Source: Amphiura filiformis
Lineage: Eukaryota > Echinodermata > Ophiuroidea > Amphilepidida > Amphiuridae
Assembly: GCF_039555335.1 (NCBI RefSeq)
Contig: NC_092636.1
Coordinates: 56,351,706 to 56,415,705 of the forward strand
Direction of reading: 5' to 3'
DNA length: 64,000 bases
Positions 45,476-57,175 of the stretch are shown here, one piece after another (within the stretch, counting starts at the first letter, position 1; each line of letters begins with the position of its first letter). Below the pieces are notes generated by a model. It was given only the letters and a program-made list of their open reading frames with translations, was not told where the DNA came from and did no database searches. A program made the translations under genes and the position numbers.

Positions 45476-48100
45476 ATGAAATTATTTGTAGTACTTTTGT
45501 TGGCCGCTGTGGCCTATGGTGCCCGTTATGAGAAGGCTACCACCAAAATTCCAGGAAGCTTCTTGATCAAAGTAAAGGTAGGTAAAGAATATTTTAGCCT
45601 CATTAGCGGCAGAACCGCGTGGACCAGGGGGACCCACACTTTTACGACCGGGTGCCTGTTCCCTTCCACTTTAATCAAACCCGTAATGTGCTTTTTGTCA
45701 CATATCTTGGTGGACATAAATAATTCTCTATTCTCATAATTCAAGATCCTGAATGAAAGTGTAAATATGATGTCCCCCTGTATGGATAAACAAATCCCCC
45801 TTTTCGGTTCTGCTTTGAACACCCAAACATGCTTTTAAAACTCAATAATTTATACAATAATAGGAAAAACTTGTCCACAAATGGCGTTAATTCGGCCTTC
45901 ATTTCACCAATTTTCGGCTTTGTCAAACTAAACTTGCCAGTACACAATAATAGTACCAAAAATGTCCAGTGGCGTAGATTTCTTTTTGACTTTGGGGGAT
46001 GGGGTTGGAAAATTTTGTTTATAGTCCACCGATAATACAGGGTCAAATGATGCAACCAGGGAATCCTTTTCGTCTTTTCCTCGCAATATTTATTCCCCCG
46101 ACCAGGAAAGCGGGCTACGCCCCTGATTACGTCCATATTAATGTATTTTTCCTTATTAAAATACAAAGATCTTAGAAACATCGGAGGCCACAGTGACACA
46201 GTTTGATACAGGGAAGAAATGCCCCGTAGTTGAAGAATAGAGTAATTTTTAATTGTTGGACTCTGTCCATCATGTCCGGAATTTAAAACCTGACATGGTG
46301 ACACCACACTCATCGTTCGTTCTTTTTTAATTTGTTTAATGTTTCCATGGTTACTGCAGGACGGTGTTTCCCTTAACGGATTCGTCAGCCAGTTTGAGAA
46401 CCAATTTGCGGAAGGCAAAGTCAACTCCAAATGGGACAACATCAATACCATCTCTGTTCACCTCCCAGAGGCCCTTGTTGAACGTGTAAGTTGAAATTGA
46501 TAAAATTGATGAAAATAGTTTTGTCCTTAATTCAATATTGGCTCTTAGGCCTATACAAAACATAACAAATTGTAAAGTCAAAACTTCCAAATATTCCATA
46601 GAAACAATCAATCACTATTAAAGTTGTACTGTCATACACTGTTATTTATTTTGGCATCGGAGTAAATCATTTTTAAAATTGAAAAAAAAAATATATATAT
46701 GTAAACAGGAGGCCCTTCAAAATAAACTGTAGAATAACGAGGCTATATTTTAATGATCAGATAGTCAGCTTGTATACAAGCTATTTCTCAAGTAAGCTTG
46801 ATCCTAATGATTTGCCTTTTAGCTACTTGCTCTTGATGCTATTGAATACGTTGAGGAGGATGGTGTATTCTACACGCAAGCAGTAGGATCATGGGGAATT
46901 GACCGTGTTGATCAAAGGAACCTACCACTTGATAACACATACAACGCACCACGTAAGTATAGATCACATTGTAGTCATACCCCTCTACAGGCTCTCACCA
47001 CGATCTCTGTTCATTGATCTGTCTGTCTCCCTCCCCCCTCATTCTCCTGCTCCCCTCTCATTCTCTCCTTCCCCGGTCCCCTCTCATTCCCTCCTATCTC
47101 ATTCTCCCCATTTCCCATTTCTTTTTAATCACCCCCTCTTCAGTACAAATGACCATAGGCCTATGGGATTTATTTATTTATTTGAACTTTCTTTACCCAG
47201 GGCAACTTCAATGTCAAACACTGACGAGGGCCTGAATAAGGTGGTATGGGTAAGTCGCCTTAACCCTAACCCAACCAGGTCTCACTAAAGCTCACTATTA
47301 AAACTACTGTGCGACTTGATGACGCAATCAGCCTAAGTCATATATACCCAGGGAATCGCTGCTCGGGCCAGCGTTACCTCGGTGGCCACAGGTCGCTGAT
47401 CTTCTGTTTGGCATGCGAGGGGTCCCAGGTTCGAATCCCGGGGTACCAAGTGAATTCTCTCTTCACCTTCACCTTCACCCTCTTCACCTTTTTCGTTTCT
47501 TCTTTCCCTTCCAAAAAAAATCCATATCTTCAATATGAAAGGTCAAAATTTATAAAATTTACTTCGAGGACTGTTATATATCAAACATGTGAAAAATATA
47601 AAATTTTAATAATTCGTCATAAAATTTGTATTACATCGTGAATTTCAAAAAATGTAAATTATTTGATATCAGAAAGACATTCTTCGTATTCAGAATGCAA
47701 TTCGATATGTCTGATGGGCTCTCATGTCCCACAAAAAATACTGTCGAAACGCTCAAAACGCTCATTCCAGATCCCTTAAGCTAGTGATAAAATTGGAAAA
47801 AATGACGCAAACCGTCTTGAGTTACATGGCATATCAGTTGGTCGGTTCGTACCGAAGTTGATCATATTTGTTAATATTCATGCGGCAATTCCCCAAAACG
47901 TGAACCAAACCAAAATACTATTGCCATGTTCCGTTTAAAACAGCTCAACGCGTAAGTTCATTTAAATTTTTTCTCGCATGATCTGATCATCCACAGGCTC
48001 TGGATCTGGCCAAACTGTATACATTATTGATACTGGTATCCGCCACTCACACAACGACTATGGTGGCAGAGCTTCATACCATTGGGATTACCAGTCATCT
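45476..48100 (+). CDS. Secreted subtilisin/proteinase K-like S8 protease, N-terminal part
   Basis: Four coding exons, 45476-45577, 46360-46485, 46823-46952 and 47997-48100, join in phase (0, 0, 1, then 0 at the last donor) into 154 residues. Residues 1-15 are a signal peptide (MKLFVVLLLAAVAYG). About 25-98 is an inhibitor I9-type propeptide (PGSFLIKVK to DAIEYVEEDGVF). The mature enzyme probably starts near AVGSWGIDRVDQR. VYIIDTGIRHSHNDYGGRA carries the catalytic Asp of the D-T-G motif (about residue 131). The family needs a following GHGTH (His) and a GTSMA (Ser) exon. The last exon ends at a GTAAGT donor, but I find neither motif before 64000. Either intron 4 exceeds 15.9 kb or this is a gene fragment. 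Secreted enzymes of this type cleave extracellular proteins after propeptide removal; the substrate is unknown. Confidence 0.88.
45964..46125. repeat. Dispersed GGCGTAG-ended repeat in protease intron
   Basis: Ends CCAGTGGCGTAG and CTACGCCCCTG are inverted. It lies in the intron before the 46360 exon. A minus-strand open frame across this intron and exon is a byproduct. Confidence 0.45.
47014..47130. repeat. CT-rich low-complexity tract
   Basis: Repeated CTCATTCTCC(TT) motifs lie in the intron after the 46823-46952 exon. Confidence 0.7.
47345..47514 (+). mobile_element. tRNA-derived SINE
   Basis: A tRNA-like head with B-box GGTTCGAATCCC near 47429 is followed by a CTTCACCTTCACC tract and an A-run. 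The acceptor arms do not pair as in a functional tRNA. Confidence 0.6.
47515..47779. mobile_element. Half copy of the 650-bp TTAA palindrome
   Basis: It matches the right half of the 5274-5931 element from its hairpin centre (AATCCATATCTTCAATATGA) to the end (CATTCCAGATCCCTTAA), with an internal deletion of about 60 bp. It abuts the SINE tail on the left. Confidence 0.75.
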
Positions 48101-48131
48101 GTAAGTATCTTGTCAAACCGGGGATCGGCCC

Positions 48132-48326
48132 TATTCGCTACTTGCACGGTTCCGCCATTATGCACTATGTGCGGGAGAGCCTCGAACTGGCAGCATACAT
48201 GAAAGGAAGAATTATGTAACCTTACACAGAACGTTATGACTAGTTCAATTCCCATTCATGTATGCTGCCAGTTCGAGGCTCTCCCGCACATAGTGCATAA
48301 TGGCGGAACTGTGCAAGTAGCGAATA
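48132..48326. mobile_element. Near-perfect hairpin element with 72-bp arms
   Basis: Arms 48132-48203 and 48255-48326 (start TATTCGCTACTTGCAC) are mirrored with one mismatch around a 51-bp loop. It lies 31 bp beyond the last protease exon. The low divergence suggests a recent MITE. Confidence 0.85.
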
Positions 48327-48751
48327 CGTTATAATTCGCCGTCGTTGTAGCTATGACCTGACCTTTGATCTGACCCCTGCAAAATATTCACCTGGTCATG
48401 AGGTACACCACATTTCGCCATAATATATTCTAGAAACGCTTGCTGTTAGAATAAGAAAAATTTTAATTGTAATTATTGCACAGGTCACGGCGACCCTGTG
48501 ACCTTTCCGGAAAAAGCCGAGTGGCAGGTTTTTCAAATAAATATTTTCTGTGTAAAAACTGTACCATCAGATAGGTAATGGAATATATGAATATTAACTG
48601 TACATCTATCACAACAATTTTTGATAACAACTTGCGTCACAATTGATCTAGTATAGAAGGTAGATAATTTATTTAAATCTTATATACGCCTTTTTTTTTT
48701 GGAATTAAGTGAAAATTAATTCTGTAAAAACTGTATTTTTTAATAATTTTC

Positions 48752-48836
48752 ACATTAGACCCGACAAAAGATTACCGTTTTGTTGTTATGATAATCTAAT
48801 CTTTTGATTTTGTAAATAAAATTAGGGGTCTAATGT
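48752..48836. repeat. 85-bp inverted repeat ACATTAGACCC
   Basis: The ends ACATTAGACCC and GGGTCTAATGT are mirrored. The interior AAAAGATTAC...TAATCTTTT is also mirrored. The same structure is at 55664-55748. Confidence 0.75.
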
Positions 48837-49193
48837 GGATTTAGGATGCAAACTGGAACAATCCAATGCCTTGTCAAAATCATTTGCTTCAAAATGGAGT
48901 TCGGATGCACTTTGTAATACAACTTCCGCCACTGCGGGAAACCACATGCACAGCAGAGCACATGGCCGATATCAAAATCGATTTTATGTATTGTGTATGT
49001 AGGCCTATTCATAGGACCCTCGTATTAATTGTCTCTATGCGCTTGAGAATTCAACAATATAAATAATGGTAGCTTTATTATAATACACATTAATGTTTTA
49101 AGCAGATAAAATTCCAAAATATGATGCAGTAATGAAGTTGCGATTTATTAATATTATATGTATAAATTTTCACGATGACACTATCAAGTTCTT

Positions 49194-49284
49194 CGTGGTC
49201 GAGCGGTCTAAGGCGCTGGACGTATGGTATACGTGATACTAGCCAAAGCGGTGAGCCGTGAGTTCGAACCCCGCCTCTTCCAAA
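49194..49284 (+). repeat. tRNA-Leu-like retroposon portion
   Basis: The A-box (GTGGTCGAGCGGTCTAAGGC) and B-box (GAGTTCGAACCCC) with a long variable part resemble tRNA-Leu. The 5' end (GTTCTTCG) does not pair with the 3' end (CCTCTTCC), so it is not a working tRNA. Confidence 0.6.
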
Positions 49285-49874
49285 CTTTAAAAGAATAAAA
49301 ATAAAAATTTTACTTTTTAAAAATTTCATATTGGGGAAATGTGACTGGGAGAATTTATGTATGGCGTGGAGTGGTGTGGTCATGAGGTTTGTTATCACCT
49401 TGTATGCAATGAGCAATTGACCCAGTGATCCTTTCAAAAGTTTAAACGGGGAAAAAACTAACCACTAAATTTGGATATCCAGAGCAACAAAGAAACACTA
49501 ACCAGTAACCGCGAAATATCATTTTATAAATCCAAGACGCTTAAACTATAAATTAGATTTAAAAAGTAGAATATATATTCTATGATGTCAAGGTCACTGG
49601 GAGTTTTTGCCCTGCGGGCCCTTTTATATTGGAGCGCACTTGGAGTGTTTAGTCAGGGAACTTAATATATTATCGGAAATTGCCTCTCACGCATGATCGC
49701 ACACAGTGAATACCCCCGTCATACTCCATGGCAAGTGGCAACAGGCAAGACCTGAGACCATAATACCTTAGGTATTATCAAGGGGGTGACACTAGATTCA
49801 CGGTTGTTCTATTATCAACGCAAACCTATGACATATCCCGCTGGCTTGCTACTTAGAAAATGAGGCCAGTTATC

Positions 49875-50695
49875 GATCGGTTATGAATAATTAATTTCGA
49901 TCCCTTGATCATGTTAATTAGGGTTGGCAAATAACGACGCTGTTAGTTTTGCGAACTCTGCCTGTTGAATGCGAGTAGCAAGCTTGAAAGAGCGCCAGCT
50001 AGCAGAGCAGGGAGCAATCCGGTGATGGCGTACTAGTATTTCCCATCAGGCACCCTGTCAGGCACCAGTGATTTGTTTTTTACAGAAAGTCTACTAATTT
50101 GATAATCAGTCCAAGAGAACGCCAAATATGGATCAGGAGTATTACATAATAATACCCTGCTATGACAATAGCTGCACTAGGTTGATCGTATAATCTCCTT
50201 ATGTGGTTAGCATGGCTGGGCCAGGAAATCCACAAGGTCAGCCAATGTATGTACATGTATTCGGTACATGTGCCATATCTTTACAATAAATTTCTGGTTT
50301 GTTTTATTTCAAAACGCAACATTCGATATTCTAAAGCTTGGTCCAAATCCAAGAGAAGAACCAACTCTAGTAATTTATGTGGTTTCAAATTATATCAGAC
50401 GTTGCCTTTTGATAGAAATGGTGTTTGTTGATGTGCACAGTTTCCCATTAGATCATAACATGCTGTTGTACATCCAAGGTCAAAGGTCTTTTAATCCATA
50501 TTTGGCGTTGTTCTGGGACTGATAATGAAATAACCTTTCGCAATGATAGTAATGTCGAAATTAGGAATTGGTGTCAATAATACGACGGTAGTGTATCACT
50601 TGAATTTGATACGATATCCAGCCAGCGATTTAGCGATAAAAAACCTTTGACCACTGACCTGACCTACCGTCACGTGAAGCGCCATATTCGTTTGT
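49875..50695 (-). repeat. Dispersed repeat (family C), interrupted copy
   Basis: Its reverse complement matches 58781-59165 in order: GGCGC near the start, ATTATTGACA, CAAATTAGTAGACTTTCT, ATCACTGGTGCCTGATGGGA, AGTTCGCAAAAC, ATTAACATGATC. It is interrupted by the 50107-50521 insertion. Confidence 0.75.
50107..50521. mobile_element. 415-bp inverted-terminus element with GATAAT duplication
   Basis: The ends CAGTCCAAGAGAACGCCAAA and CAGTCCCAGAACAACGCCAA (the latter reverse complemented) are about 28-bp inverted termini. (G)ATAAT is repeated on both sides. The paralogous site at about 58938 lacks the insertion. It has no transposase. Confidence 0.85.
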
Positions 50696-50823
50696 TTTCA
50701 TTTCCTCGTGTGATAATAAATATCATTCAAATTATAGTTGTCGGCCGTAAACGTAGTTTATTACTGCCTAAGAAGTTTATTTTTAAAAACAAGTAAATAA
50801 TCTCACAACAGATATTTAGCTGG

Positions 50824-50892
50824 CTTAGTAGTCTTGCACTGTGCTTTTTAACCGGGAGGTACCGAGATCGATTCCCACCTCTGCCTACAATT
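50824..50892 (+). repeat. tRNA-like sequence (SINE head or pseudo-tRNA)
   Basis: CTGGCTTAGTAGTCTTGCAC and GATCGATTCCCACC have A- and B-box character. The stems are poor and the sequence runs into a T-rich tract. Confidence 0.4.
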
Positions 50893-51082
50893 TTTTTCAA
50901 GCCTGGGAAATAATAAGTTTATTTGGCTTCACAACGCTAAATTATTCATGACTTGCCCAACCTGGTGGTGTAAAGTACTCCCCATAACATATGAATATTA
51001 AGCAATAACACAGTGGCTAATTTAAATAAGAATGCGGCACATGCAAATGAGGGATTGCCCTCTCCAGGAATTGCTTCATGGT

Positions 51083-51248
51083 ATTCAGTATCGAAGTTAC
51101 GTAATGTTACTATGTCAACGGGATCACGCGCTAGAGTAATGAACCACGATCGAAATGATCACCACATAAAGTATATGGCACTCGAAGGCATACCAAAGTA
51201 GCGTGATCCGGTAACCAAGAGAATTACGTAACCACTTCGATGCTGAAT
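51083..51248. mobile_element. 166-bp palindromic MITE (family B), second copy
   Basis: ATTCAGTATCGAAGT is mirrored by ACTTCGATGCTGAAT. GGATCACGC is mirrored by GCGTGATCC, and the centre is CGATCGAAATGATC. It relates to 39863-40027. Confidence 0.75.
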
Positions 51249-51714
51249 TATGGTCTCAGGGCAAGACGTATTAAGGGCGTACTACACCCATATATTGGTT
51301 TGATTGGTCTAAAAAATATTTTTCATTTATAGCTAGGCGATATATGCACGGATCATGTGAAATAAAAAATTATGAAAAAAAACCCGTAAAAGTGTCCTTT
51401 TTCACCTATTTGTCTTAAAGTTGATTGGTTGATAAGGACGCTTATTTTTTTAGCTTAGCGATAGTACCAGGCGTCATAGGAAGCGCAACACGTGACGTAC
51501 GAGGCTGGCGAAGATACAGGGCTGACGGCCCCATTCAAAATACACGGTTAGCAATTACAAGTGGAAAATTAACATACTTGCAGTGGGGTACTTTGTCGAA
51601 CCCCGACGGTTTTAGAGTAAGATAATTTTGCTTTGACACCACATAACAAATTTAGAATTGTTTGTGAAGATTTCATAATTATGTGTTAATCCAATGGCAA
51701 TACCGATTGTCGAT

Positions 51715-52130
51715 CTAGAGCAGTCAGGGGGTGGGGGCCGAATTTTTAGAAAAAAATAAAATAAAATGAAAAAAAAAATATGGCCGCGGAGCGCGCTTGC
51801 GCGACGAAGGGGGTTGTCTGAGGGGGATGTTCCCCCTCAGAAGTAAGAAACTTGTGCAAAATGAAGATCTAATTGAGTGGTGGACAATTTTGGCACTATA
51901 GGCTAGTGTAAAATTTTAGTTGAAACTAGCCACAAATTTGTAAAATTAATTCCCTATAAATTATGTTAACATAGGAAATTTGCAAACTACGCTGTCTGAG
52001 GACGGATGTTCCCTCCTGAGAAGTTTGAAAAATTTGCAAAATGAAGGTCCAATTCAAGCCATTTGGTGCATAATTTTTACACCATTCAAAACAATTGCTT
52101 TAAAAAAAAAGGGCCCGAACTCAATTTGCA
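51715..52130. repeat. Dispersed repeat with an internal duplication
   Basis: GTCTGAGGGGGATGTTCC...AAGT...GCAAAATGAAG at 51811 recurs as GTCTGAGGACGGATGTTCC at 51991. It is associated with an A-rich tract and the CG-rich segment GCGGAGCGCGCTTGCGCGAC. Confidence 0.5.
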
Positions 52131-52967
52131 AAATTTGAGATTCGTAAACATGGTTAAAGCCGTGCATAAATCGCCGGGATGAAGTCGGTAGGAATAATGA
52201 CTTTGGTGGCTAAATGTGACGGACCCTGTATCGGCGGGGCCGCACTAGTAATTTGCACAGCCCAATGCCTGAAATAATCGCAGGCCATTATTATAGGACC
52301 CATTTCCAATCGACCCGACTACTGCGGGTTTTTATTAAGCATAGCCCTACTCAATTACGTGAAATTTAACCTTCCTTTTTCTCTTCCTTTTCTCCCCTTT
52401 CTTCTCCTTTCCCCTTTATCTTCTCTTCTCTTCTCGCCTTTCCTCTCTTGGGGGGGGGGGTGGTAGCGGGCCAGTCGGCGCTCCCCCCTGAATCCGCGCC
52501 TGAAATGAGTAGGATGTGTTTGTTCAGGGGATGCGGGGTACGTGTGGCTGTAGGCCTACCACATTAATGAACTAAACTTACTCTTCGTGGGATTACGAAT
52601 CGTAAACACAAACAACACAGGTGATAATAAAACCAGTAGCAAACATCACTTTAATCAACTAGATGCAACAAGTTTACAACTTTCATTTTAAAGCCTTAAT
52701 GTACGATCCGATCGGCGTTTTAAATTTTTAGATTTTTCTTTTTTTCTTCCAAAATGATAAAATAGTTAAAGGCCCATTCAGTGATTTGCTCATCCAGACG
52801 ATCGTAAAATCATCAAAATTCAGATTTCGGTACCTTTGTCATTGTCATAGATGTGCTAAACATAGCCTATGCGAGTGGTTCAGCCGAAAGACATTTTACA
52901 CGAATCTGTAATTTAGATACTGATAGTATCTAAATTAGCTACTGTGCATTTGAATGGGGCTTCAACC

Positions 52968-53156
52968 AGTGGCGTAGCTTAGCTGGGCGATTTTTTTCCA
53001 GGGGGGGGGGCAAATCCACCAAACAAAAATTTAGCCGCCCCTTCCTCAACAGCCCGAAAAGGTTGACCCAATTTTTTTCCGGTGGTTTGAGAAAGTGAAG
53101 AGAGAGAGAGAGAGAGAGAGAAAAAAGATTATAGGTGCTAGCGCCCTAAAAGCAAC
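52968..53156. repeat. CAGTGGCGTA repeat family copy
   Basis: It shares CAACAGCCCGAAAAGGTTGA and GCGCCCTAAAAGC with 31458-31805. It includes a (GA)n run at 53098-53119. Confidence 0.65.
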
Positions 53157-53345
53157 ACATTTGTGCCCAGACGTATTGAGGGCGACGGTCATGTTATCCA
53201 GACAGAGAATGCCTTGATGCGCCAGGCATGTCAAATTGCTGAGTGAATGTGTATAAATCCCCTTACTGTATAGGTAATAAGCTAGTATATTTCGTGTTCC
53301 AGTTTGTTATAACAAAAAAATAAGTATTTTATTAAATATATTATT
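53157..53345. repeat. Dispersed repeat (family D), uninterrupted copy
   Basis: It starts TTTGTGCCCAGACGTATTGA and continues through AATAAGCTAGTATATTTCGT to an AAATATATTA end. It is nearly identical to 57001-57175 plus 58280-58295 and so supplies the empty site for that insertion. Confidence 0.75.
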
Positions 53346-54037
53346 TAAGCAACTAAAAACATCATTTAAATAAATTCAATAGAGTTGCTGATCGATTACC
53401 AGTAATAACGTGCAAATAGGAAGGAGAATTTCAGTTTCCGAAACGCTATTCATCGAGAGGTACCTTTTGTTCGAGACGAAGGACTTCCGCCATTAAATCG
53501 GTAACTGACCTGACAGCGTATTAACCATGTTAACGCTATAATAGGCAGGCTATTGTCAATAAGTGATGAAACGAAAGTCACGTGAAAGCGCCTACACACG
53601 CGTGAGGTACCCTTTGTTCTAATCCTACCAAGGGTGTGATTGAGTTGTCGCATTCACACAAAACAGAGGTTCGCCTACAATACAAACCTATTGGAGCGCC
53701 CAAATTGGTTTGGGCGCTCATTTGATTATACTCGGTGAACACGCTTTGCTCTACCATTTCGCTACGGACAGTTCAGTAGTGAGCAAAGTGTGCGCTCTGT
53801 GTGGCGGATATAGGAATCTACACAAGTAAGTTATCTATATTGTTTGCCAATAGGCCTACATATAAGGATTTGAAGTTATTATGATATCGCTCTTAAGGAC
53901 ATTAGCCGCGGTCCACATCGTGTTTTATTATGTACGACGTATATAGGCACCGCATATGTAGGACTGGCAAGCGAGTCTACCCTGGACCTCAATAATGTGA
54001 CATATTTGCTAATAACTTGAGAAACATATAGCCATAC

Positions 54038-55260
54038 TACAGGGTTCAAAAGAAATAACTCCCCCTCTAAAATTACAAAACATTTCTTTGCATAACTTGA
54101 CGTACATTTGGTTGATTTGAAAAATTTAAAAACATGTGAATAGAGGAATCTTTTTGCTACTCTTACAATTTTCTTCTTTTTGAAAATCATTTTTGTTGGT
54201 AAAAAATTATCATATTTTCCAAAAATGATGCTTTCAGAAAAAGTTGCACTTTTCAATATCCTATAGGCCTACATGTAATGTACAGAAACGTTGTCGATAT
54301 CAACGTGATCAATGTTTTGATTGATTTAATTGTTGGTCAATGCTCTTCAATTTTATGTAACCGATTACTCAGTCACCCATGCATTCATCTTTCAGTATAA
54401 AACAATGATTCATTGACCTGAATTTTGACATGAATGGGGTTTCAGTCGGTGTTTCAAAAATGGTAAAATCACTATAGGAGTAGAAATAAGGTTTGTAGTG
54501 TGATGCTTATTTCGTTCGTTGGCTAGAAGAGATGAAAACTTTACTTGCAAATGATAGACTGAAACAGTAGCAAATATCAATAGCAACGGCTCTCTTGAAT
54601 AAACGCGTTCATGACAAAGAAGAAAATGGCCAACAGAGATTGGAGGTTGGAAATCAGCATCCAGCCAATTAACTGCATGCAGCCAATCTCTTGTGGTCAC
54701 GTCATGAATGTTACACCTTTATCCAATAAAGCCATCATTTAAAATTAAAAGGCAAGATGCTTCAACCGACCAAATACAGGTAAATGTTCACACTTTTGGT
54801 CAAATGTATGCGCGGAGAGCTCATTTCTCCTTCCTAGTGATTTTATCATTTTGAAACAACTGCTGATTAAAAACTTCAAAGAAAATCAGATTTTACGTCA
54901 ACATTAAGTTCAATAAATCTTTGTTTTGCACTGAATGATGGTTGCATGGGTGCCTGGAGGATCGGAGACATAAAGCTGAAGGAAAAACCAATAATTAAAT
55001 CAACATTAACATTAATATCGAGAACGTTTTGTACATAATGTGGTAAAGTGCAACTTTTTCTGAAAGCATCATTTTTAGAAAATGTGATTATTTTTGACCA
55101 AAATTATTGTTTTGGCAAATGAAACAACTTTGGGAGGGTTGCAAAACAATTTCTCCATTCACAGCTTTTTGAATTTTTCAAATCAACAAAATGTATGTCA
55201 AGTTATGCAAAGAAATGTTTTGTAATTTTAGAGGGGGAGTTATTTCTTTCGAACCCTGTA
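54038..55260. mobile_element. 1.2-kb mariner-like non-autonomous element, ~220-bp inverted termini
   Basis: The ends CAGGGTTCAAAAGAAATAAC and CAGGGTTCGAAAGAAATAAC (the latter reverse complemented) start inverted arms of about 220 bp. TA flanks both sides (54038-54039, 55259-55260). The interior has no transposase-like frame. Confidence 0.8.
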
Positions 55261-55311
55261 TTTCTGAATCAATCAATAAAGCAAAGCAAATCACACTTGT
55301 AGGCTTATAAT

Positions 55312-56180
55312 TACACCACATTTCGCCATAATACATTCTAGAAACGCTTGCTGTTAGAATAAGAAAAATTTTAATGCTAATTTATTGCACATTCTAGGGA
55401 AGCGTGGTTACCTTTTTAAAATAACCGAGTGAGAGGGTTTTCAAGAAAATATTTTTCCTGTCAAAACTGAAGCATCCTCTGTATAAAAGAAAATATGAAT
55501 ATTAACTGCACATCATATATAACGATTCGTGATACCCAATTGTGGCACATTTGATGTCGTTTATGAGGCAGAGAATTTTATTTCAATTTTATATACGCCA
55601 AAATATTTTTTTAATTGAGCAAGAATAAGGATAGAAAAACGTTGAAAATTATATGTATAAATAACATTAGACCCGGCAAAAGATTACTGTTTCGTTTTTA
55701 TGGTAATCTAATCTTTTATTTCCTGAAAAAATTTTTTGGGTCTAATGTCGAATATTCACATACTTGATCAAAACATCGAACGTGTATACAAGAAAATGGT
55801 AGGTTTTCCTCTATAGTATTTTACTGACCATGGAAATGTACTGAGACACAAGCACGTGTCAAAATCGATATAATGTATTGTCCATATAGACGCCCAGTTA
55901 TCATGCTTATCGTTGGATTTTTTTGTATAAACCACGCAGTTAACAACAATTGAGCGCTAATAATACACATAAATGTTTTTATTTGAAATAAAATTCCAAA
56001 ATATGGTACGTTTTCTTCCTTTGCTTGTCACGTGGTAGGCCTATGTTGAAGTTGCGATTATATCTTCAAATAAGTTTCAAATGAATTCCAACAAGACAAG
56101 TGGCCGAGTGGTCTAAGGCGCTGGGTTCATAGTGTGTACAAAGCAGTACGCCGCCGTGAGTTCGAACCCCGCCTCCGCCT
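55312..56180 (+). repeat. ~0.9-kb dispersed repeat ending in tRNA-Leu-like sequence, copy 2
   Basis: It is collinear with 48403-49290, including the inverted repeat at 55664-55748. It ends in a tRNA-Leu-like block at 56096-56182 (GTGGCCGAGTGGTCTAAGGC, GAGTTCGAACCCCGCC). The tRNA-like ends do not pair as in a functional tRNA. Confidence 0.75.
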
Positions 56181-56184
56181 TAAT

Positions 56185-56247
56185 GAAGTAAAAGTAAAAG
56201 TAAAAGTAAAAGTAAAAGTAAAAGTAAAAGTAAAAGTAAAAGTAAAA
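56185..56247 (+). repeat. (AAAGTA)n microsatellite
   Basis: About ten units of AAAGTA directly follow the tRNA-Leu-like block, like the tail of a retroposon. Confidence 0.9.
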
Positions 56248-56559
56248 TGTGGCCTATAATACTATATTAAATATAAATGCGGACCAACCGATGCAGTCGA
56301 TACGCCCAATGTATGAAAAAAAGCACTTAACAATAATGTCGCCCAATTGAACAGCTGTAGGTGTCGATCGCACGACTTCATGAATATTGATTGGCAACAT
56401 TTTCCAATGTCAGCGCTCAAATCGGAAACAATAGAACAATATACCCTTCAGTGCGTTGTATAGGTCTATCTGTGTAACTACTTTGCAGTATATGTTGTTA
56501 TCATGGTTATAGGCCTATTCAATTATGTCAGATGGCTAATATCACAAATATCCATTTTA

Positions 56560-56760
56560 AAAGCCAGGGGCAGGTGAGGGAGTGAAGGAGGGTCGAGGGG
56601 GTGAAAAGAGGAGAAGCGGATGGGTAATCGAGATTAGAGGGGAGGGGAGGAAGACAAAAAGAAAGGAAGAGGGGGAGAAGGAGAGCGAGGGAGTGAAAGG
56701 CCACTTAAGTATAGGCATAAGAAAGAATAAGTGCAGGGAAAGGAAAAGAAAGGATAAAGA
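56560..56760. repeat. GA-rich low-complexity tract
   Basis: Purine-rich sequence (GGAGGG, GAAAGG). The open frame across it is rich in Glu, Lys, Arg and Gly and reflects composition only. Confidence 0.65.
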
Positions 56761-57000
56761 AATTCATAATATTTATTATTATAGAAACTAAGCATATAAC
56801 AGCACTAGGCAGCCATTCAATGATGCCAAAACCTTTATGCGGTACGTAATTAAAACACCCAGTCAGATGTATTTCACACCTGCCAAACACAAGTCACCAA
56901 TTAAGATAACTGGACGTTGAATCGTGGAAGGACTCCTGGAAGCGGCAGCTTTAATTAGCATGAGGCCGCGTTGATATGTAAATAGCGTATTGCTATTTAA

Positions 57001-57175
57001 ATTTGTGCCCAGACGTATTGAGGGCGACAGTCATGTTATCCAGACGGAGAATGGCTGCATATGCCGAGCATGTCAAATTGCTGAGTGAAGGCTGATAATC
57101 ACCTTTCTGTATAGGTAATAAGCTAGTATATTTCGTGTACCAGTTGGTTATAACAAAAAATTAGTATCATATTAA
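57001..57175. repeat. Dispersed repeat (family D), interrupted copy
   Basis: It matches 53157-53345 up to a TTAA, where the 1.1-kb element at 57176-58279 starts. A third, shorter start is at 59030 (TTTGTGCCCAGATGTATTGG). Confidence 0.75.

Larger units (their letters stand above)
48403..49290 (+). repeat. ~0.9-kb dispersed repeat ending in tRNA-Leu-like sequence, copy 1
   Basis: It starts ACACCACATTTCGCCATAAT and contains the 85-bp inverted repeat at 48752-48836. It ends in a tRNA-Leu-like block at 49194-49284 (GTCGAGCGGTCTAAGGCGCT, GAGTTCGAACCCCGCC). Copy 2 is at 55312-56180, same orientation. Confidence 0.75.

Noticed and set aside
45741..46451. 236-codon open frame on the minus strand
   Set aside because: It is antisense to a protease intron and exon 46360-46485, has no recognisable domain and crosses a dispersed repeat.
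47399..47455. Functional tRNA gene
   Set aside because: A- and B-box-like motifs are present, but acceptor and anticodon stems do not pair. The same holds for 7663, 35767, 49194, 50824, 56096 and 60785, all read as SINE or pseudo-tRNA parts.
48480..48510. Apparent G-H-G coding triplets (GGTCACGGC) as a possible protease His exon
   Set aside because: It lies in the 0.9-kb dispersed repeat, is not followed by Thr-His, and has no acceptor in the right phase. The paralogous repeat copy lacks it.
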